DNA of 64,000 nucleotides from Brienomyrus brachyistius (GCF_023856365.1 NC_064554.1:9291001-9355000), one strand, 5' to 3'; counted from the stretch's first letter, positions 47,246 through 59,884 are shown. The notes: generated by a model from the sequence alone, not told the origin. Numbers and translations are program-made.

Positions 47246-48290
47246 TGTATGTTTTCCAATTAGAGATCCTGTAGTGCTCTCTTAATCTCCCTGTGCTTTC
47301 CTCCGATTGTGATGCTTATAATGGCTTAAAAGAGCGATAGTATGTCGCTCAGTTTGTTCCTTCGACAGTCACATCGGGCTTGTGGAATTATAATACCGAG
47401 AGTTCTGCCAAAAACCTCACTGGGTCTAAGGGCACGAGCAGGTAGAGTGTCAGGACAAGCAGGAATCTGTTTTTAAAGCAGCCAAGTGAGATGTAGGTCT
47501 CTAATGTGGATCTGCAACCCGATCAGAAGAAGGACTGAGGCGTGGGCAATAGCTGAAATCTGGCCTGTGAAATGCTGGGGCCAGTGATGCCCCATCAAAG
47601 TGCTCCTGTCAGTGACAGACGTCTGAACCCGAAACGCGGCGGGAACATCCTGGAATTAGGCTGTTATATTAGTTCTACAGAGAGTGTCAGTGTTACATTA
47701 CATCGTTTTGCTGACACTCCTGTCTAATGTACAAAACATGGTACAGATTTATGCGCATAATTTCCTTGAAATTGTCCTGGGTTGGAGTTGGTGACTGACC
47801 CTACGGCACTCACGTTAAATACGAATTTTGTTTCTTTTGTTAAAAAAATAAAATACACCGGCTAAGTGAAGCTCTGGATATATGGTGCAAATATATGTAT
47901 ATATATATATTTAGTTTCCTCCTAAATTATCATTTGCAAGATCAGTAGAACTAGAGCACCTTGGCTGCACATGCAGGTCTTTTGGTATGTGGTAATTAAA
48001 TAAAAAGCCTTGGTTGCATGTGCTCTTCTTACATATTCTGTACCTCTTGTCGTGGCTGGATTTAGGCTGGATTTACTAGGGAAAGACTGCAGGCCACCTA
48101 TTATTAGACTGACTTAAGTCTCCTTATCGCTGTGCAGTTTTCTCAAAGTCACAATTGTTGACCTTAAACAAACAACTATCAGTTTCGTTGCCCTGTTTAG
48201 TTTCCAAAACAAGGTACTAAAAGACAAAAAGGTGCTAAAAGTGCTGTGGTACTAAACAGCTGTGATGGGAAGATAAAGCACTGTGAACTG

Positions 48291-48317
48291 CCCCCCCCCC
48301 CCCCCCCGCCCCCCCCC
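48291..48317. repeat. Poly-C tract (17 C, G, 9 C)
   Basis: Near-homopolymeric C run of 27 bp. Confidence 0.9.
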
Positions 48318-48502
48318 ATCCATAGATTCTCAATCAAGTGCATCTTGGCTTTACACAACCTTCAGAGACATATACAATATTTAACCTCGGATAGTGAGCC
48401 GTAGGAAGAAAATTACAAAGGCAAAATAAAAAGGAATAAAATAAAAAGCATGTTATGCACTTATACACTTCTTTTGGCAAGATAGCAAAGGTTACAAGAA
48501 AG

Positions 48503-48640
48503 TTAGTGCTGGAGTGTGGTTCAATGCGTAAGGACGCCGTGCTTGAGGTCAGATGAAAGGTTAGATGAAATCCCACAATCAGTGGAGTGATTTCACCATT
48601 GGACCCCTAAGCAAGACCCTTAGCCTCTGACCGCACCAAA
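48503..48640 (+). repeat. Decayed SINE-like segment
   Basis: GTGCTGGAGTGTGGTTCAAT and, later, CCCCTAAGCAAGACCCTTAG resemble the head and the AAGCAAGGCCCTTAA core of fish tRNA SINEs. Confidence 0.45.
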
Positions 48641-51570
48641 GTCTCTATTCGCTTTCTTAAAAAAACGTGACGTATTAAAAATGTTACAGATGGTTCTTTT
48701 TAACTATTAATTGGCTGTGTAGCTGCGCAGTGAACGTCTGGTCAGGTTGACAGATCAGTGACCCGAATATTGCTGTTCTTTACACGCCTGTTTGAATATT
48801 CTTCATGCTCTTCTACAGATCTCCAGCAATACACTCCACCTGTGGCACTCAGACCTGCCCCGGACACCCTAGACCTTGAGTTCCATAATCCCTCTTTCAC
48901 AAACTCTGGACTCACTCAAGTTTGAATGGCTGTGATTGGACCTGCTTGCGTCACGTGACAAAATGGCAGCGTGTCCCTCATGGCAGTGTGCTCTGTCAGT
49001 GCTATTTGCACCTGTATCTGTCCTTTGTATACCTCTCGGTATATGTTAGATATAGTACATGTCAGAAAGTGTCATTTTCACTATTCTTTCGAGTTTCTCT
49101 TACCCAGATGACTTTACGATGTGTAATGTCATACACATTGGTAATGGATTTGTGCTGAGTGTTTCATAAACCCAGGTTATTATCAGTTGAAAGTGTTAAT
49201 CTTGTCAGCACAATAGCAGCCTAACACATGAAATGCACGTTTTCACTGTGGCAGGAGCAGAGATTGCAACGATTCATTTTAGCAAAATGTTATCAATTGC
49301 TTCTGCATCCAAAATCAGGAAGATTTCCCATGTCACCGGTAAGGAGTTATGTAAGCAAATGGAATTGGATTCTAGCGTTATTCTCCTTCCCATCATATCC
49401 CATCATGAAAAAAGCCTACAATTACACCTTGTATTATGGGTCCACCTCAGAGCCCAGAAAACACACGGTCAAGCATCTGTCCCAATATGCAAGATGCAGG
49501 TTCTCTCATGGCGTCTGTGTTCAGCAACACTCAGTTACAAAGAGGTGAAAGGTAAAATAAAACAAGGGCAAGATAGTGCAGAAAGGACAGTGATGCAGTT
49601 ACTGTCATTTGTTCATTCATTATTTATTTGTTTTCTGTTTGTTTGTTTGTTTGTTTAGTCAGCCAGGTATGAATTATCCCTCTGGTTCCCTACATCAGGC
49701 ACTTTTAATTCCATTGGTTAGAAATTGTGCTACATTTGAGCTGAAACTCAGTAGCTAAATTATGACGGTTGTACTTTGTTTAGAGGGATACTTGGCAATG
49801 AAATTACTAGACATAGAATCTAGGCCTCAAAGATTCTACGATACAGTTGTTGCATACAGTTTCTGAATTTAGCATAATTTTGTCGTCTTTACTGTTATTT
49901 AAATACTTCAAACTACTTTTAAAAGAACCTAGTAAAATCTCAAAATCATTAAAGCAGATATATCAAACCTCTGGATCTTAGAGCAAAACGCAACCTCCTG
50001 GTTCTGCTAGTTATGCTGTGCACACGACGACCCCATCGACTCCAAATGCCTCATCGCTTTCCTCAAGTTACCCACGGTGTCATACTTTGGATTCTTACCG
50101 TTTCAGTTGCTGATAGATCACTAAGGCAGAGGTCAATTAGGGGCTGGCTGTAAGGGTCTGGGAATGCAGGCAAACCGCAGGCGTATAAATAGCCCCGATG
50201 ATCTTGGAAGAAGCATGGTGGCTGTCCACACCTGAGTTAATAAATATTGGCACAGTATATATCTGCTATATACTGTATATACGCTGACACGTATATGTCC
50301 AGTAAAATTGCTAGATACTCAGGTTTCACAAATTTCTCAACAATGACAGAAAACAGAAAATCTGCACCAATAATGTCTCTTTAAACAGGTACCATGAGAG
50401 AAGTTCTATCGTCAGTGACAGTGCCAACGAGTTATACTTCATGCATTATAATTTGACACTCCTATTATTAGTAAGTGATTATTAGTAAGTGATTAGTAAG
50501 TGTCATGGTGCAGTCTAGGGTTGCACCAGCTAGAATGCATGTGCAGTGATGTATACACTATACGTAATCCCCTAACAAAGTAAAAAACAGAAGGTATCCA
50601 TGCCCTGTTGTCTGGAGAATAATTTCGTACATAATTTTAAAGGAGTTATTAGTGATTGACTGTGAATGGAAATTATTATTATTATACCACGAAAAACTTT
50701 AGGACTGAATGTTTTTTTTTGTGCATGTGAGGTAGAGCAATATACTTTAAATTTAGTCTTATTTGAGAGTTCAGCATTTTGCGAATTCATGTTATTCACT
50801 TGTTTTCAGATTAAATTATAAGGTGGCTTGTTTTATATTTCTGTTAGGGCTTTTCCTGCCGATTGACTTTGACAAATTGGCATAATCAAGTGAGTAATAT
50901 TTTTTAACTAAAAGTATTAAGTATGTTAAATTTTTGACGATGTACAATTGCCATAGGATAACTACATTTTTAGCTCCTTAAAATCGGTATCAGACACATT
51001 GTTGACATCATGCAGGCCCTTATACATAGTGAGGCCTGCCATGTGTTTTGCTCGTGCCCAGGGACAAGATGATCTCAATGGACCACCCACCCCCCTCCTC
51101 CCTCCTCCACACACACATCACACACACATTTCCTGACTGCACTCAGGTTGCTGACTGGCCATAACACACACACACAACGCACGTTCTATTTGCACATGGC
51201 AAAAGAGCTCTCGCCGAAAGAACACGCCTCATGTAATAGGCTGTACACGCACACTTATTCCTCATGTACCATTCAGTACATCATTTTCAGTTCAGTACTC
51301 ACAATGAAACAAATGGATACCTTGATTGACATGGATGGAACCTACGTTCACAAATAGATGTTAAACATGGAAAATACTATGCTAATATTGGCTCTGAGTT
51401 GGATATGGCTAAAGCTGGTTACAGTCAGTCACAGTTGCTGGTTTTGGAAGGTTTTAGTTTCCTAGTGATGTACACCAGCACTGGAGAAGGAGTAGTTAAT
51501 AAGACAAAATCTTAGATTCTGTTTTTCCCAGCTCTGCTGGAAACCAGCATCCAGCATGCTAACTCATTTG

Positions 51571-51735
51571 CAGAGGTGGCAATTTCAGGTCCAGAAAGTA
51601 AAAATCCAGACCATTATTTACTTTCAGCCAGCCAGTTGAGTACTCTGTGACTGTGACTCTTTATGCTCAACTGGTTGGTTTAAAGTAAATCATGGTCTGG
51701 ATTTGTACTTTCTGGACCTGAAATTGCCACCTCTG
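51571..51735. mobile_element. 165-bp palindromic hAT MITE
   Basis: CAGAGGTGGCAATTTCAGGT (51571) pairs with its exact complement at the right end (to 51735), and the inverted arms continue for about 53 bp each. Perfect 8-bp duplications CTCATTTG lie at 51563-51570 and 51736-51743. Nearly the whole element could fold into a hairpin. No coding capacity. Confidence 0.92.
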
Positions 51736-52144
51736 CTCATTTGAGTGTGTACAACTGATCTCTGGTGTGTGTGTGCGTGCAACCGAAGTCCCTACAACTC
51801 TCCCCATGGCATTTAAGGTACGTTTACCATGAAATTCAGATTGGGCTAAAAACACAACTACATATAGAGGTCTTTATGTCGATAAAAATGCAATCATATT
51901 CAATAATAGAGAACACAGTGGAATTTTGTACATCATGATTGTAATGCCGCAGCCCTAAATAGGTCAAGCAGATATAGATGGATGGATGTTATGATGTTAT
52001 ATTTTTGATCACATGGACCTATTTATGTTCACAATTTGCAAATATAAATCTATTAGGTTTAGTTACTCAGACACGTTGACAGATGCTTTGCCTTTGGTTT
52101 ACAGCTGTTCTTAATTATGTTTATTTGCATATTTAAAAATACAT

Positions 52145-52250
52145 TTCAAAACAAATAGTGTTCCCTGCTGTGCCAAAATTGTACCAAACCAAGAATTCAA
52201 AACAGTGGTTCTTACCGCAATGTGAATTTTGTGTACCGTTACACCCAGAC
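52145..52250. repeat. hAT right-end fragment
   Basis: The end TTTTGTGTACCGTTACACCC matches the termini of the element at 524-1311, and internal text (TACCAAACCAAGAATTC) fits such elements. No left end is found nearby. Confidence 0.45.
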
Positions 52251-54720
52251 AAAACACAGGCTAACTAAACGGGAAACCCCACCACCAAAATTCAACATCT
52301 TTTTTCAAATACCTCGCTGTAAAGTCTCTTACACTTCTGCTATCATATTCAGAGCGCCTGACTTTTGACAACATGCCATTCTGACAGTTGACCAGAGGCA
52401 GCTTTGACGTTGCCATGGCATGATAGACCAAACCAATTCTTGCATTATAGGGAGGGAAAGTAATATTGTTTTCAACTACTCTCTCAAGGAAAAGTAGGAA
52501 GTTAAAAAATAACAAGCTTTTAAGTTAACTAAAAATACCGTATAACGTTTTCACAGATATGTATTTTTGAATTATTCCAGCAGATTATTTAAAGGTCAGA
52601 GGGCCAATTTTTGGTACCTCTTGACCCAGGGCCCAAGGACAATGACCCAATTTCACTGCCCTGTCACCAGCCCTGTACATACCCACAACATGCTGACATT
52701 GGCACTATGAAGATGGCTAGATCTGTTTGCATAGTATCTTCCACACATCAACCCTTTGGACATAAATGCATTTGTCACTGTACACAGGTACAAAATATCA
52801 GGTGTACATTACAGCTAGCTTGGGAGGGAACAATCAAAAATACATAATTTTAAACACTAGTCAGAGAGGACTCCAAAGTAATGTCAAAAATATTGACAGA
52901 CAAGTATGTTCCCTGTAGATTCTGCTCTGACTATTTGCATAGATCATGGACCTGCAAGACACACAAGCAACGGTTACTAGAGTTCCCTGGTATTGGGGTG
53001 CTTGGCCACAGGAATCTTGACAGTGAACAAAATAAGGCTGGTACCTGTATGATCACCCTAATTCTCAGCCATTCTCTGACCTCCAAAGAGAGGGGACACG
53101 CGTTCTGGGTTTTCCCTGCATAAAACGCTTTCAGTTTTTTTCACAGTACTTTGTTGGAACCATCTGTTTCCTATGTAACCACCTTTTTAGGCTTATTTAG
53201 ACAGCTTCTAGATGCTGGCATCCCTTGGCGGGCTTGAACATTTGACACTTCAGTGGTCTGAGCCAGCTGTGTCCTCCTGTGTATCCAAATCCAGTCAGAG
53301 GGGGGAGTCCCCCATCAGAACATGTGTTTCCCCTCCACCTGTCATTCTCTCACACACACACACTCACACACGGCTACTCCACACAGACAATCATTATAAT
53401 GGGACAGGGAACAGATTACATAACAAGGTTACAATCTAACCGACCTCTGAACAATCAGCCCTGTTTACATCATCAGTATGAAGCATTGATTTTCTCAGTA
53501 ACAGTGAATCTACCCACAATGTAATTGATGTGGATGAATGTGCTGCAGACTCAAACTTAATCTATTTGCACTGACCTAAAATATGAATGAACCATGACTT
53601 AGGACATTCTGTGGAACCCCCAGTAAATATGGATTCCTTCCTTAAAGAGGAACCTATTAGCCAATTGGCTAAAAATGGTTATTGAAGAGAAATAAGTAAA
53701 TAAATACATTTCACAAGATATTTATGGGAGTTTTTAGTAATCGCTATGTATTATAGGGTTCAGTTTGCTCTTTTGTTTTGCCAAACATCATGGCCTGTTT
53801 GACCAATGTTTTGCACTATTTTTATATTCCATTCTCAAAAGAACATTACATGTTCTCAGTTTTCCCCATCAGCCTTTCCCCAGCTCTTGCAGTAGAGAAT
53901 GGAAGGTTTGAATCTCAGACTGCTTACCTGCAATTGATGGCTTGGAAAGTTGCATACAACTATAAGTTTGAAAGTGGCATAAACCGTAATGTTGTTGTGG
54001 TGAAGCATGAATGACTGAATTAGACCAGAGCTTCTCCACCTAAGAGTATCAGATGATGGTTATATGATGTGGAAAAAGGCCTGGGGGCAAAGGGATACTG
54101 AAAATAGAATCAAAGTAGAATCAAATCTACTTTTCAAATTGATCTTGCAAACGCATTCTGCTGCATTTAAAATTAGCCGCATTTTCTCAGTGTGTAATTC
54201 TAGTAGGCTGGCTGTGTGTGTTTTTATTTCTGCTGTGGAGGTTTCATCCTTATAGAAAATTATATAGATTCAATTATATAAAAGGGACTTGCTGTACAAA
54301 GATTTTAAAGTAAATGTGATTTTTTTTTATTATTATTTCTCAAACATTAAGGCTCAGAGTTACCACATCAAGCTGTGGTAAGTTTTCTGATATGAAAAAA
54401 ATTGAGGTTTTCATTCATTTTCATTGAGGTTTTTCTGATGAGAATTTTGTATGACATCTGCACCCTGGGAGCTGAATGACATGTATGTGTCCTCTGAAGG
54501 GGCCATGCTCTGCGAGGGCATAGCTGGCCAAATATCAAACTGTGTAAAGTCGATCAAATACCTATATGAGAATAAAGAACCTGCAAAATTTCAATTTATG
54601 TAAAGTGTAAAGAGAACATATTATGGAAATGCATGGGGGGTTGATTTTCTGTGCTTTTCCTGTAGGAATGAACAGCGGGTTTGTAGGTTCGTATGTCTGC
54701 CTTTAAGGGAATACAGCTGG
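52251..54720. other. Intergenic region, no gene recognised
   Basis: Short ORFs only, with a CA tract at about 53350-53371. No recognisable exon or element termini. Confidence 0.4.
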
Positions 54721-54721
54721 G

Positions 54722-56331
54722 AAATGCAACCAAGGGCAAAAAACATGCAATCACTACTCTTGGAGGGCGTTCATTCAGCTGTTTTACTTCATAGCAAAAA
54801 AAAAAAATTCACAGTTATGACACAAAACTTTTTAACTATTTAACTAAACTATTTAACAGCCGAACATTTTGGCTTTGTAAAAAAAATAAAAAAAATCAAC
54901 TGAAATTCTTGTAACTAATGGTACTTTTTTTCAGATCAAGTACAGGAAAACTTATGAAATCACTCCATGATAAGGAAAAAATGATGGAATCATGAGCCAT
55001 AAATATCATAATTAGTATTTTGTTACCCCTCCTCCGGCTTTTATGACAGCTTGAATTCTGTGAAGCCTGGACTTTACCAATGAAAAACAACATGCTTCAC
55101 CAGTCAGGTTCCAGCTTTCTTGTATAGCTGTTGACAGCTCAGCTTTGCAGGGTGGAGCCTTGTAATGTACCACTTTTTTCAGTTTCTGCCATCAATTTGC
55201 AATCGGATTGAGATCCGCACTGTTTGCTGGCCATGTCATCGAGTTGATATGCCTTCCTTGAAGAAAAGTTTTAACACTCTATAAGATGACTTATCACCAA
55301 ACCAACTTTAGATTGATGGAATTTGAAAAGTGTCCAAAGTCTACAATCTGTACATTTCCTGTAGAAGTAATCACTGCCTTCTCCCCTGGTCATTTACCTG
55401 ACACACAACCCCATCACATCAATGGCTGTGGAAATGTACCTGTTCTATTCAGGCAGCCATCTTTATACGTTTCATTGGAATGGCACCAAACAAAAGTTTC
55501 AGCAACATTTTTTGGCCCAGTGGAGGTTCATGATTCATCATGAATTCCACTTTCATCCAGTCATCCACAGTCCATGACTGCTTCTCTTTAGCCCACTGTA
55601 ACCTTGTTTTCTTCAGTTTAGGTATTAATGATGGTTTACGTTTGGCTTTCCTGTACCTAAATCCCATCTCCCTCAGCCGATTTCTTACAGTTTGGTCACA
55701 AACATTGACTCCCGTTGGTGTCCAATTGTTTTCCATTTTTTTGTTGTTGTTGCGCATTTTCTATTTCCAAGCCATATTGCTTTGTGTCTTCTGTCCTGAC
55801 GTTTTGATGTCTTCCTTGGTCTATCTCTGCATTTCCCTTTTGTAACCTTCCCATTTTGTTTGTCCTTGCTCCAAGGTTTGGACACAGCTGACTGGGAACG
55901 ACCAAGATCTTTTGCTGCACTCCATGTTGAATTACCTTCTTGAAGGAGTTTCATAATCCTTTCCATTGTTTTGACTGATAGCTCTCTTGTTTCCAGTCAA
56001 TCAGCCAAGTGCAAGAGCTCTCAAATAACCGTAGACTAATTTCCATATTTAGGCTTGTGCAGGAATTTGTTTTAGAAATGCAAGCCGATTCCATATTTTT
56101 TTTCCTCATCGAGTGATTCTATATTTCTTTCCTCTACTTGATCTGAAACGAAATTGTGCCATTAATTATAACATTTTCTTAGGTATGTTGTACAAATCAG
56201 AATGCTCAGCTGTTAAATAAAATAGTTTTGTGTCATAGCTGTCATTTGTGTTTTTGCTACAAAGTGAAACAGCTGAATGAACATCCGCCAAGAGTAGTGA
56301 TTCCATATTTTTTTTCCAAAGGTTGCATTTT
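54722..56331 (-). mobile_element. Tc1-like transposon with about 230-bp inverted repeats, decayed
   Basis: The left arm, from AAATGCAACC (54722), and the right arm, to GGTTGCATTT (56330), can be aligned for roughly 230 bp. Shared blocks are AATCACTACTCTTGG, GTTCATTCAGCTGTTT, GACACAAAACT and CAGATCAAGTA. The minus strand between them holds a broken transposase. Long inverted repeats with internal repeated motifs are the IR/DR layout of some fish Tc1 groups. Arm divergence is clear, so the copy is old. Confidence 0.85.
55190..55966 (-). pseudogene. Tc1-like transposase, broken
   Basis: The minus strand opens with MERIMKLLQEGNSTWSAAKD (helix-turn-helix, 55966 down). It changes frame near 55700 to NVCDQTVRNRLREMGFRYRK and QWAKEKQSWTVDDWMKV, and near 55540 the catalytic SDES region is altered to MNHEP. 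Further on (about 55200), WPANSADLNPIAN carries the last catalytic motif with Glu changed to Ala. Several frameshifts; not functional. Confidence 0.82.
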
Positions 56332-57960
56332 TATTTTCAATTGAGGTTTGTTACAGAATGACTATGATATAAAACTGCATATAAGACCAGTGCAAATACA
56401 AATCTAGAATGTTTTCATAATTTCTGTTTTATTGAAAAAGACATACAACAATAACAATTATTATATTATCTGTTTTATAAAAATCTGTGCGTTGTGTGTA
56501 TTTTCAATACAGTAGGAAGACTGTTACAAAATAGATTGCACATGGGAAGGGCCTTCTGACAGAGTTTAAAGTTACACCTTCAATTGGTGATTTGGGTTGA
56601 GCAGGAGACGAAATTCTTCCAGAATCTCTCCAGACAAACCGTGGTAGGTTAGAAGTGTAGACCGAGTGTGGGGATCTCTTACTGCTTTGGCGTTTGGAGC
56701 AGGACCCATTATTAACTGATCTGGACTCGGGCCTAGTGACGCTGTGTCATGTGTGAAAAGCCTCCCATAGGGTGCTCAGAGAAAGACTTCAGGATACCAG
56801 ACTACTAAAGGACCTGAAAGGGAACCGTGGAATTTGGATATCAGTGGTGCCGTTTCCAAGGTAACGTTCTAAAAATGGTTCCATCCTAATAGTTATACTT
56901 GTGACACACATACAATAATTCTCCAAGACCTGACGGAGATATTATTAATGTCTGGTAACCTGTAGCCTCTGTTATCATATATGTAGCATATTTGGCATTA
57001 AATTAATAGATCTTCTCTAAATGTTAATCCCCAGTTTTGATTTTTTTTGGTACATTTGAACCATGAGTCTCCTCCTTTCATCGCTGTGGACTTGCATCCA
57101 CTCACATCCAGCCCGCCTCAGAGCCACGCAGCGTGTCATTTCCTAATTCTTCACTAATTCAATCTACTTTTACACCGCTGCCTACTGCCAAAGAGGGTTC
57201 ACCATAATATTAGGGGGTTGCCCACCCCAAAACCACCAGTCAGAAACAGGCATGTGACCATATAACCAGCCAGGCTTAGGCCATCTCTCATGGTGCTGCT
57301 GGGTGGAGTCTGACATTTAATGCTCCTCATACAATGACAGGAATTAAAAATAGTCTTTCAAACATAACCAAACATGTAAGGCATGTGTCTCTTGTGCATG
57401 TTGAACAATTATATATATAATTATTCTTTCTGTGTAATATACAGGATTATTTCTTTTAAAAGGTATGGCCTTTTAGAAAGTATGGTATCATATTGCAGAG
57501 TAATGATAGAATCTGACAAGAGGAAGATAGGCCAAACCATGTACTATAAATAAGTTCTTGTGACCCCCACCACCCACACACACACTCCCACTCACCATGC
57601 ATGACCTGCAATCACTGAATAAGAATGGAACTTTCCGTGAAAAGAAAAGATCATGTCGCATTCATCTCCAAATTGTAAGAAAAGCAACCATGCTTATTAT
57701 CAGCCCCTCTGTTAAGATACCAGCTCATTAACAGATCAAGTGACATCTAAAAAAAAAATAGATGGGATTACAGCCATCGTATCACAAAAGACAGGATGAA
57801 TTTCAAATTGCTTTTTGGCTGGCTGTCAATTTTCTGCATTGACTTTGGAGTGAGTAGACGATGGCTGCCTTCAGGAGACTGGTAGATGCACACTTCCTCA
57901 CAGAGCACTCAGGGAACTAACAAAGACCTGGTCTAATGAAGCACACAAGACCCCAGATGA

Positions 57961-58029
57961 CAGTACAAGAGTGAGGTTTCTCTCCTGGAAAAACAAATAG
58001 TGTTCCCTGCTGTGCAGTACAAGAGTGAG
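57961..58029. repeat. 15-bp direct repeat around a filler copied from repeat sequence
   Basis: CAGTACAAGAGTGAG occurs at 57961-57975 and again at 58015-58029. Between them, 57990-58015 matches 52148-52173 over 26 nt. Confidence 0.8.
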
Positions 58030-58193
58030 TCTCTCTTCTGCCATGCCTGTATCAATAGCTAAACAGTAGTCTTGCCGTCAGGCAGCCTAAATCTAACAGA
58101 TTATGTGCAAAAAACAGGACAGCTTTCTGATAACAAATTAAGATGTTAGAAGCATATTGTGTTTTCACACACATGCTCCTTTTAAAGTGCTAC

Positions 58194-58199
58194 TTTATT
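58194..58199 (-). terminator. Candidate KCNJ2 polyadenylation signal
   Basis: AATAAA on the minus strand, 432 bp beyond the stop codon. More distal signals exist, so this may be one of several or unused. Confidence 0.35.
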
Positions 58200-58630
58200 G
58201 TCTCGACAATTCTTTTCCCCTTAATATGAATAAACGTAAAATTTAGAGCATTTCGTATAGCAGCAATATCTAATAACATGAGTAAACAGGGAACCAATGT
58301 TACTTAACCCATCTTGGTCTGGTTATTCAACAGGCAGGTGACCTGTAAGGCATGCCTGTTATTTAAAATTTCGACAGCATCCTGCCCTTTTTTGTCTCTT
58401 TGCTGTTCTGTGACCTTTTTCACACACATGCATAACATTTGTTTGGAGAATAATCTCCATCACTATGTGCACAACCTCACAGCACTCTGTCCTAGTGCTG
58501 TGTTTTTTTCCAGTCCTTCTAAGTGGGAGGGGGGGTACAGTTTGTTTCTTAGACTATCCAATAATAATACCTCACCGGTTATTTCATGAACACTCAATGC
58601 TTAAAAACTCCCTCCCCATCATCTGTGCAG

Positions 58631-59884
58631 TCAAATCTCAGATTCTCGTCTGAACGTCAGGAAGAGATTGCGCTCTAACTCCTTCTGTGAACTGCTCCCA
58701 TCATTGCTGCACTCGCTTTTGTCCTCCATCTCCTCTTTGTCCATCATTGTCACTTCATTCTCATAGCAAAAAGAGTTAGAGTTGGACTCATTATCCTTCT
58801 TTTCAGCAAGCTCCCGCGCACTACATAGCGGAGTACTCGGCACCTCATAGGTTTTGTGGAAACGAGAGTAGTCGACCTTGTAGTAGTTATTCTCCTCGAA
58901 GAGTACAGGCTCGAAGCGGTGTCCCCAGAGGATCTCCCCTGCCAGGTAGGAACTGCGACATTGGGTCGTCATGGCCGTGGCCTCTACCATGCCCTCCAGG
59001 ATGACTACGATCTCAAATCCAGCAGTCTCAAAATCCTGCTTGCTCATTTCATAGAAGGGACTGTCCTCGTTGATCTCATGGACGATGGTGAAGGGGGATA
59101 CAAGGAAGATCCGGTCTATGCCAGTGTCAAATCCCACATCAATATCTAAGTGGTCTAGGGGGATAAACTCCCCCTCGGCGGTGGTCCGGGACTTGAGTAG
59201 CTGAGCCCTCACGTGGGCCTCCACCAGGTGGCTTTTGCGTAGGTTGCCAACTCGCCACATCAGGCATAGCTTGCCATCCCGCATTGCTATTGTAGCATTG
59301 TGGCTAAACACCAGAGTTTCGTTGCGTTTCTTGGGCCTAGCCATTTTGGCCATGACGGCACCGATGATGAAGGCGTCGATGATGCAGCCAACAATGCACT
59401 GGAAAACCACCATAAAGACAGCGATGGGGCACTGTTCCGTCACATGGTGGTAACCATAGCCAATGGTGGTCTGCGTCTCCACAGAGAAGAGGAAGGCCGC
59501 CATGAAGCTGTTGACATTGGAGACACACTGCTGGGAACTATTGCCCAAGTCACCGTAGAAGAAGGCCACCAGCCAGAACACATAGCCGAAGAACAACCAC
59601 GAGAGCAAGAAGGACAAGCAGAAGATGATTATCATCCATCGCCAACGGATGTCCACGCAGGTGGTGAAGATGTCGGCTATGTAGCGCTGGCCTTTCTCAC
59701 TCATGTTGATGAAGTGCACGTTGCAGTGTCCATCCTTCTTGACGAAACGACATGGCACCTGCTGCCACACATTCGCCTTGCCATCGCCATTCCTGTGGCC
59801 ATTGGGCACGGCCACAGTGGCCATCTTGACGCCATCTTCTTTGGCGGACACGACACTGTAGCGGCTGGCCCGCACACTACCCAT
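58631..59884 (-). CDS. kcnj2: Inward-rectifier potassium channel Kir2.1-type
   Basis: One exon encodes 417 residues. I chose the ATG at 59882-59884 ([10 protein letters not shown]) because it matches the vertebrate Kir2.1 N-terminus and has G at -3 and +4; the open frame itself extends 38 codons further. Parts: cytoplasmic N-terminus with [11 protein letters not shown]1 (about 82-107), extracellular loop, pore helix and filter TIGYG (140-144), M2 (about 153-180) with rectification Asp170, cytoplasmic acidic sites Glu222 and Glu297, PKKR lipid-binding cluster (184-187), ER-export motif FCYENEV (372-378), and PDZ ligand SEI at the end. Tetramers set the resting potential in excitable cells and are gated by PIP2 and Mg/polyamine block. 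Compared with human Kir2.1 as I recall it, the outer loop is shorter, residue 123 is Asn instead of Glu, and residues 146-147 are His-His instead of Arg-Cys. The C-terminal ends favour KCNJ2 over KCNJ12 and KCNJ4. Confidence 0.95.
   Translation of the reverse strand: MGSVRASRYSVVSAKEDGVKMATVAVPNGHRNGDGKANVWQQVPCRFVKKDGHCNVHFINMSEKGQRYIADIFTTCVDIRWRWMIIIFCLSFLLSWLFFGYVFWLVAFFYGDLGNSSQQCVSNVNSFMAAFLFSVETQTTIGYGYHHVTEQCPIAVFMVVFQCIVGCIIDAFIIGAVMAKMARPKKRNETLVFSHNATIAMRDGKLCLMWRVGNLRKSHLVEAHVRAQLLKSRTTAEGEFIPLDHLDIDVGFDTGIDRIFLVSPFTIVHEINEDSPFYEMSKQDFETAGFEIVVILEGMVEATAMTTQCRSSYLAGEILWGHRFEPVLFEENNYYKVDYSRFHKTYEVPSTPLCSARELAEKKDNESNSNSFCYENEVTMMDKEEMEDKSECSNDGSSSQKELERNLFLTFRRESEI

Larger units (their letters stand above)
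46193..51562. other. Intergenic region, no gene recognised
   Basis: Contains decayed repeats (47040-47245, 48503-48640), C runs of 15 (47185-47199) and of 17 plus 9 (48291-48317), and short ORFs without domains. No host exon is supported. Confidence 0.4.
56332..58630 (-). other. kcnj2: Probable KCNJ2 3' UTR and downstream DNA
   Basis: No ORF of note. Vertebrate KCNJ2 has a 3' UTR of several kb, so much of this may be transcribed. Minus-strand AATAAA signals occur at 58194-58199 and near 56430. A local duplication lies at 57961-58029. The extent is inferred. Confidence 0.4.

Noticed and set aside
22839..58630. Search for KCNJ16 (Kir5.1) between MAP2K6 and KCNJ2
   Set aside because: No ORF shows a Kir pore motif outside 58631-59884.
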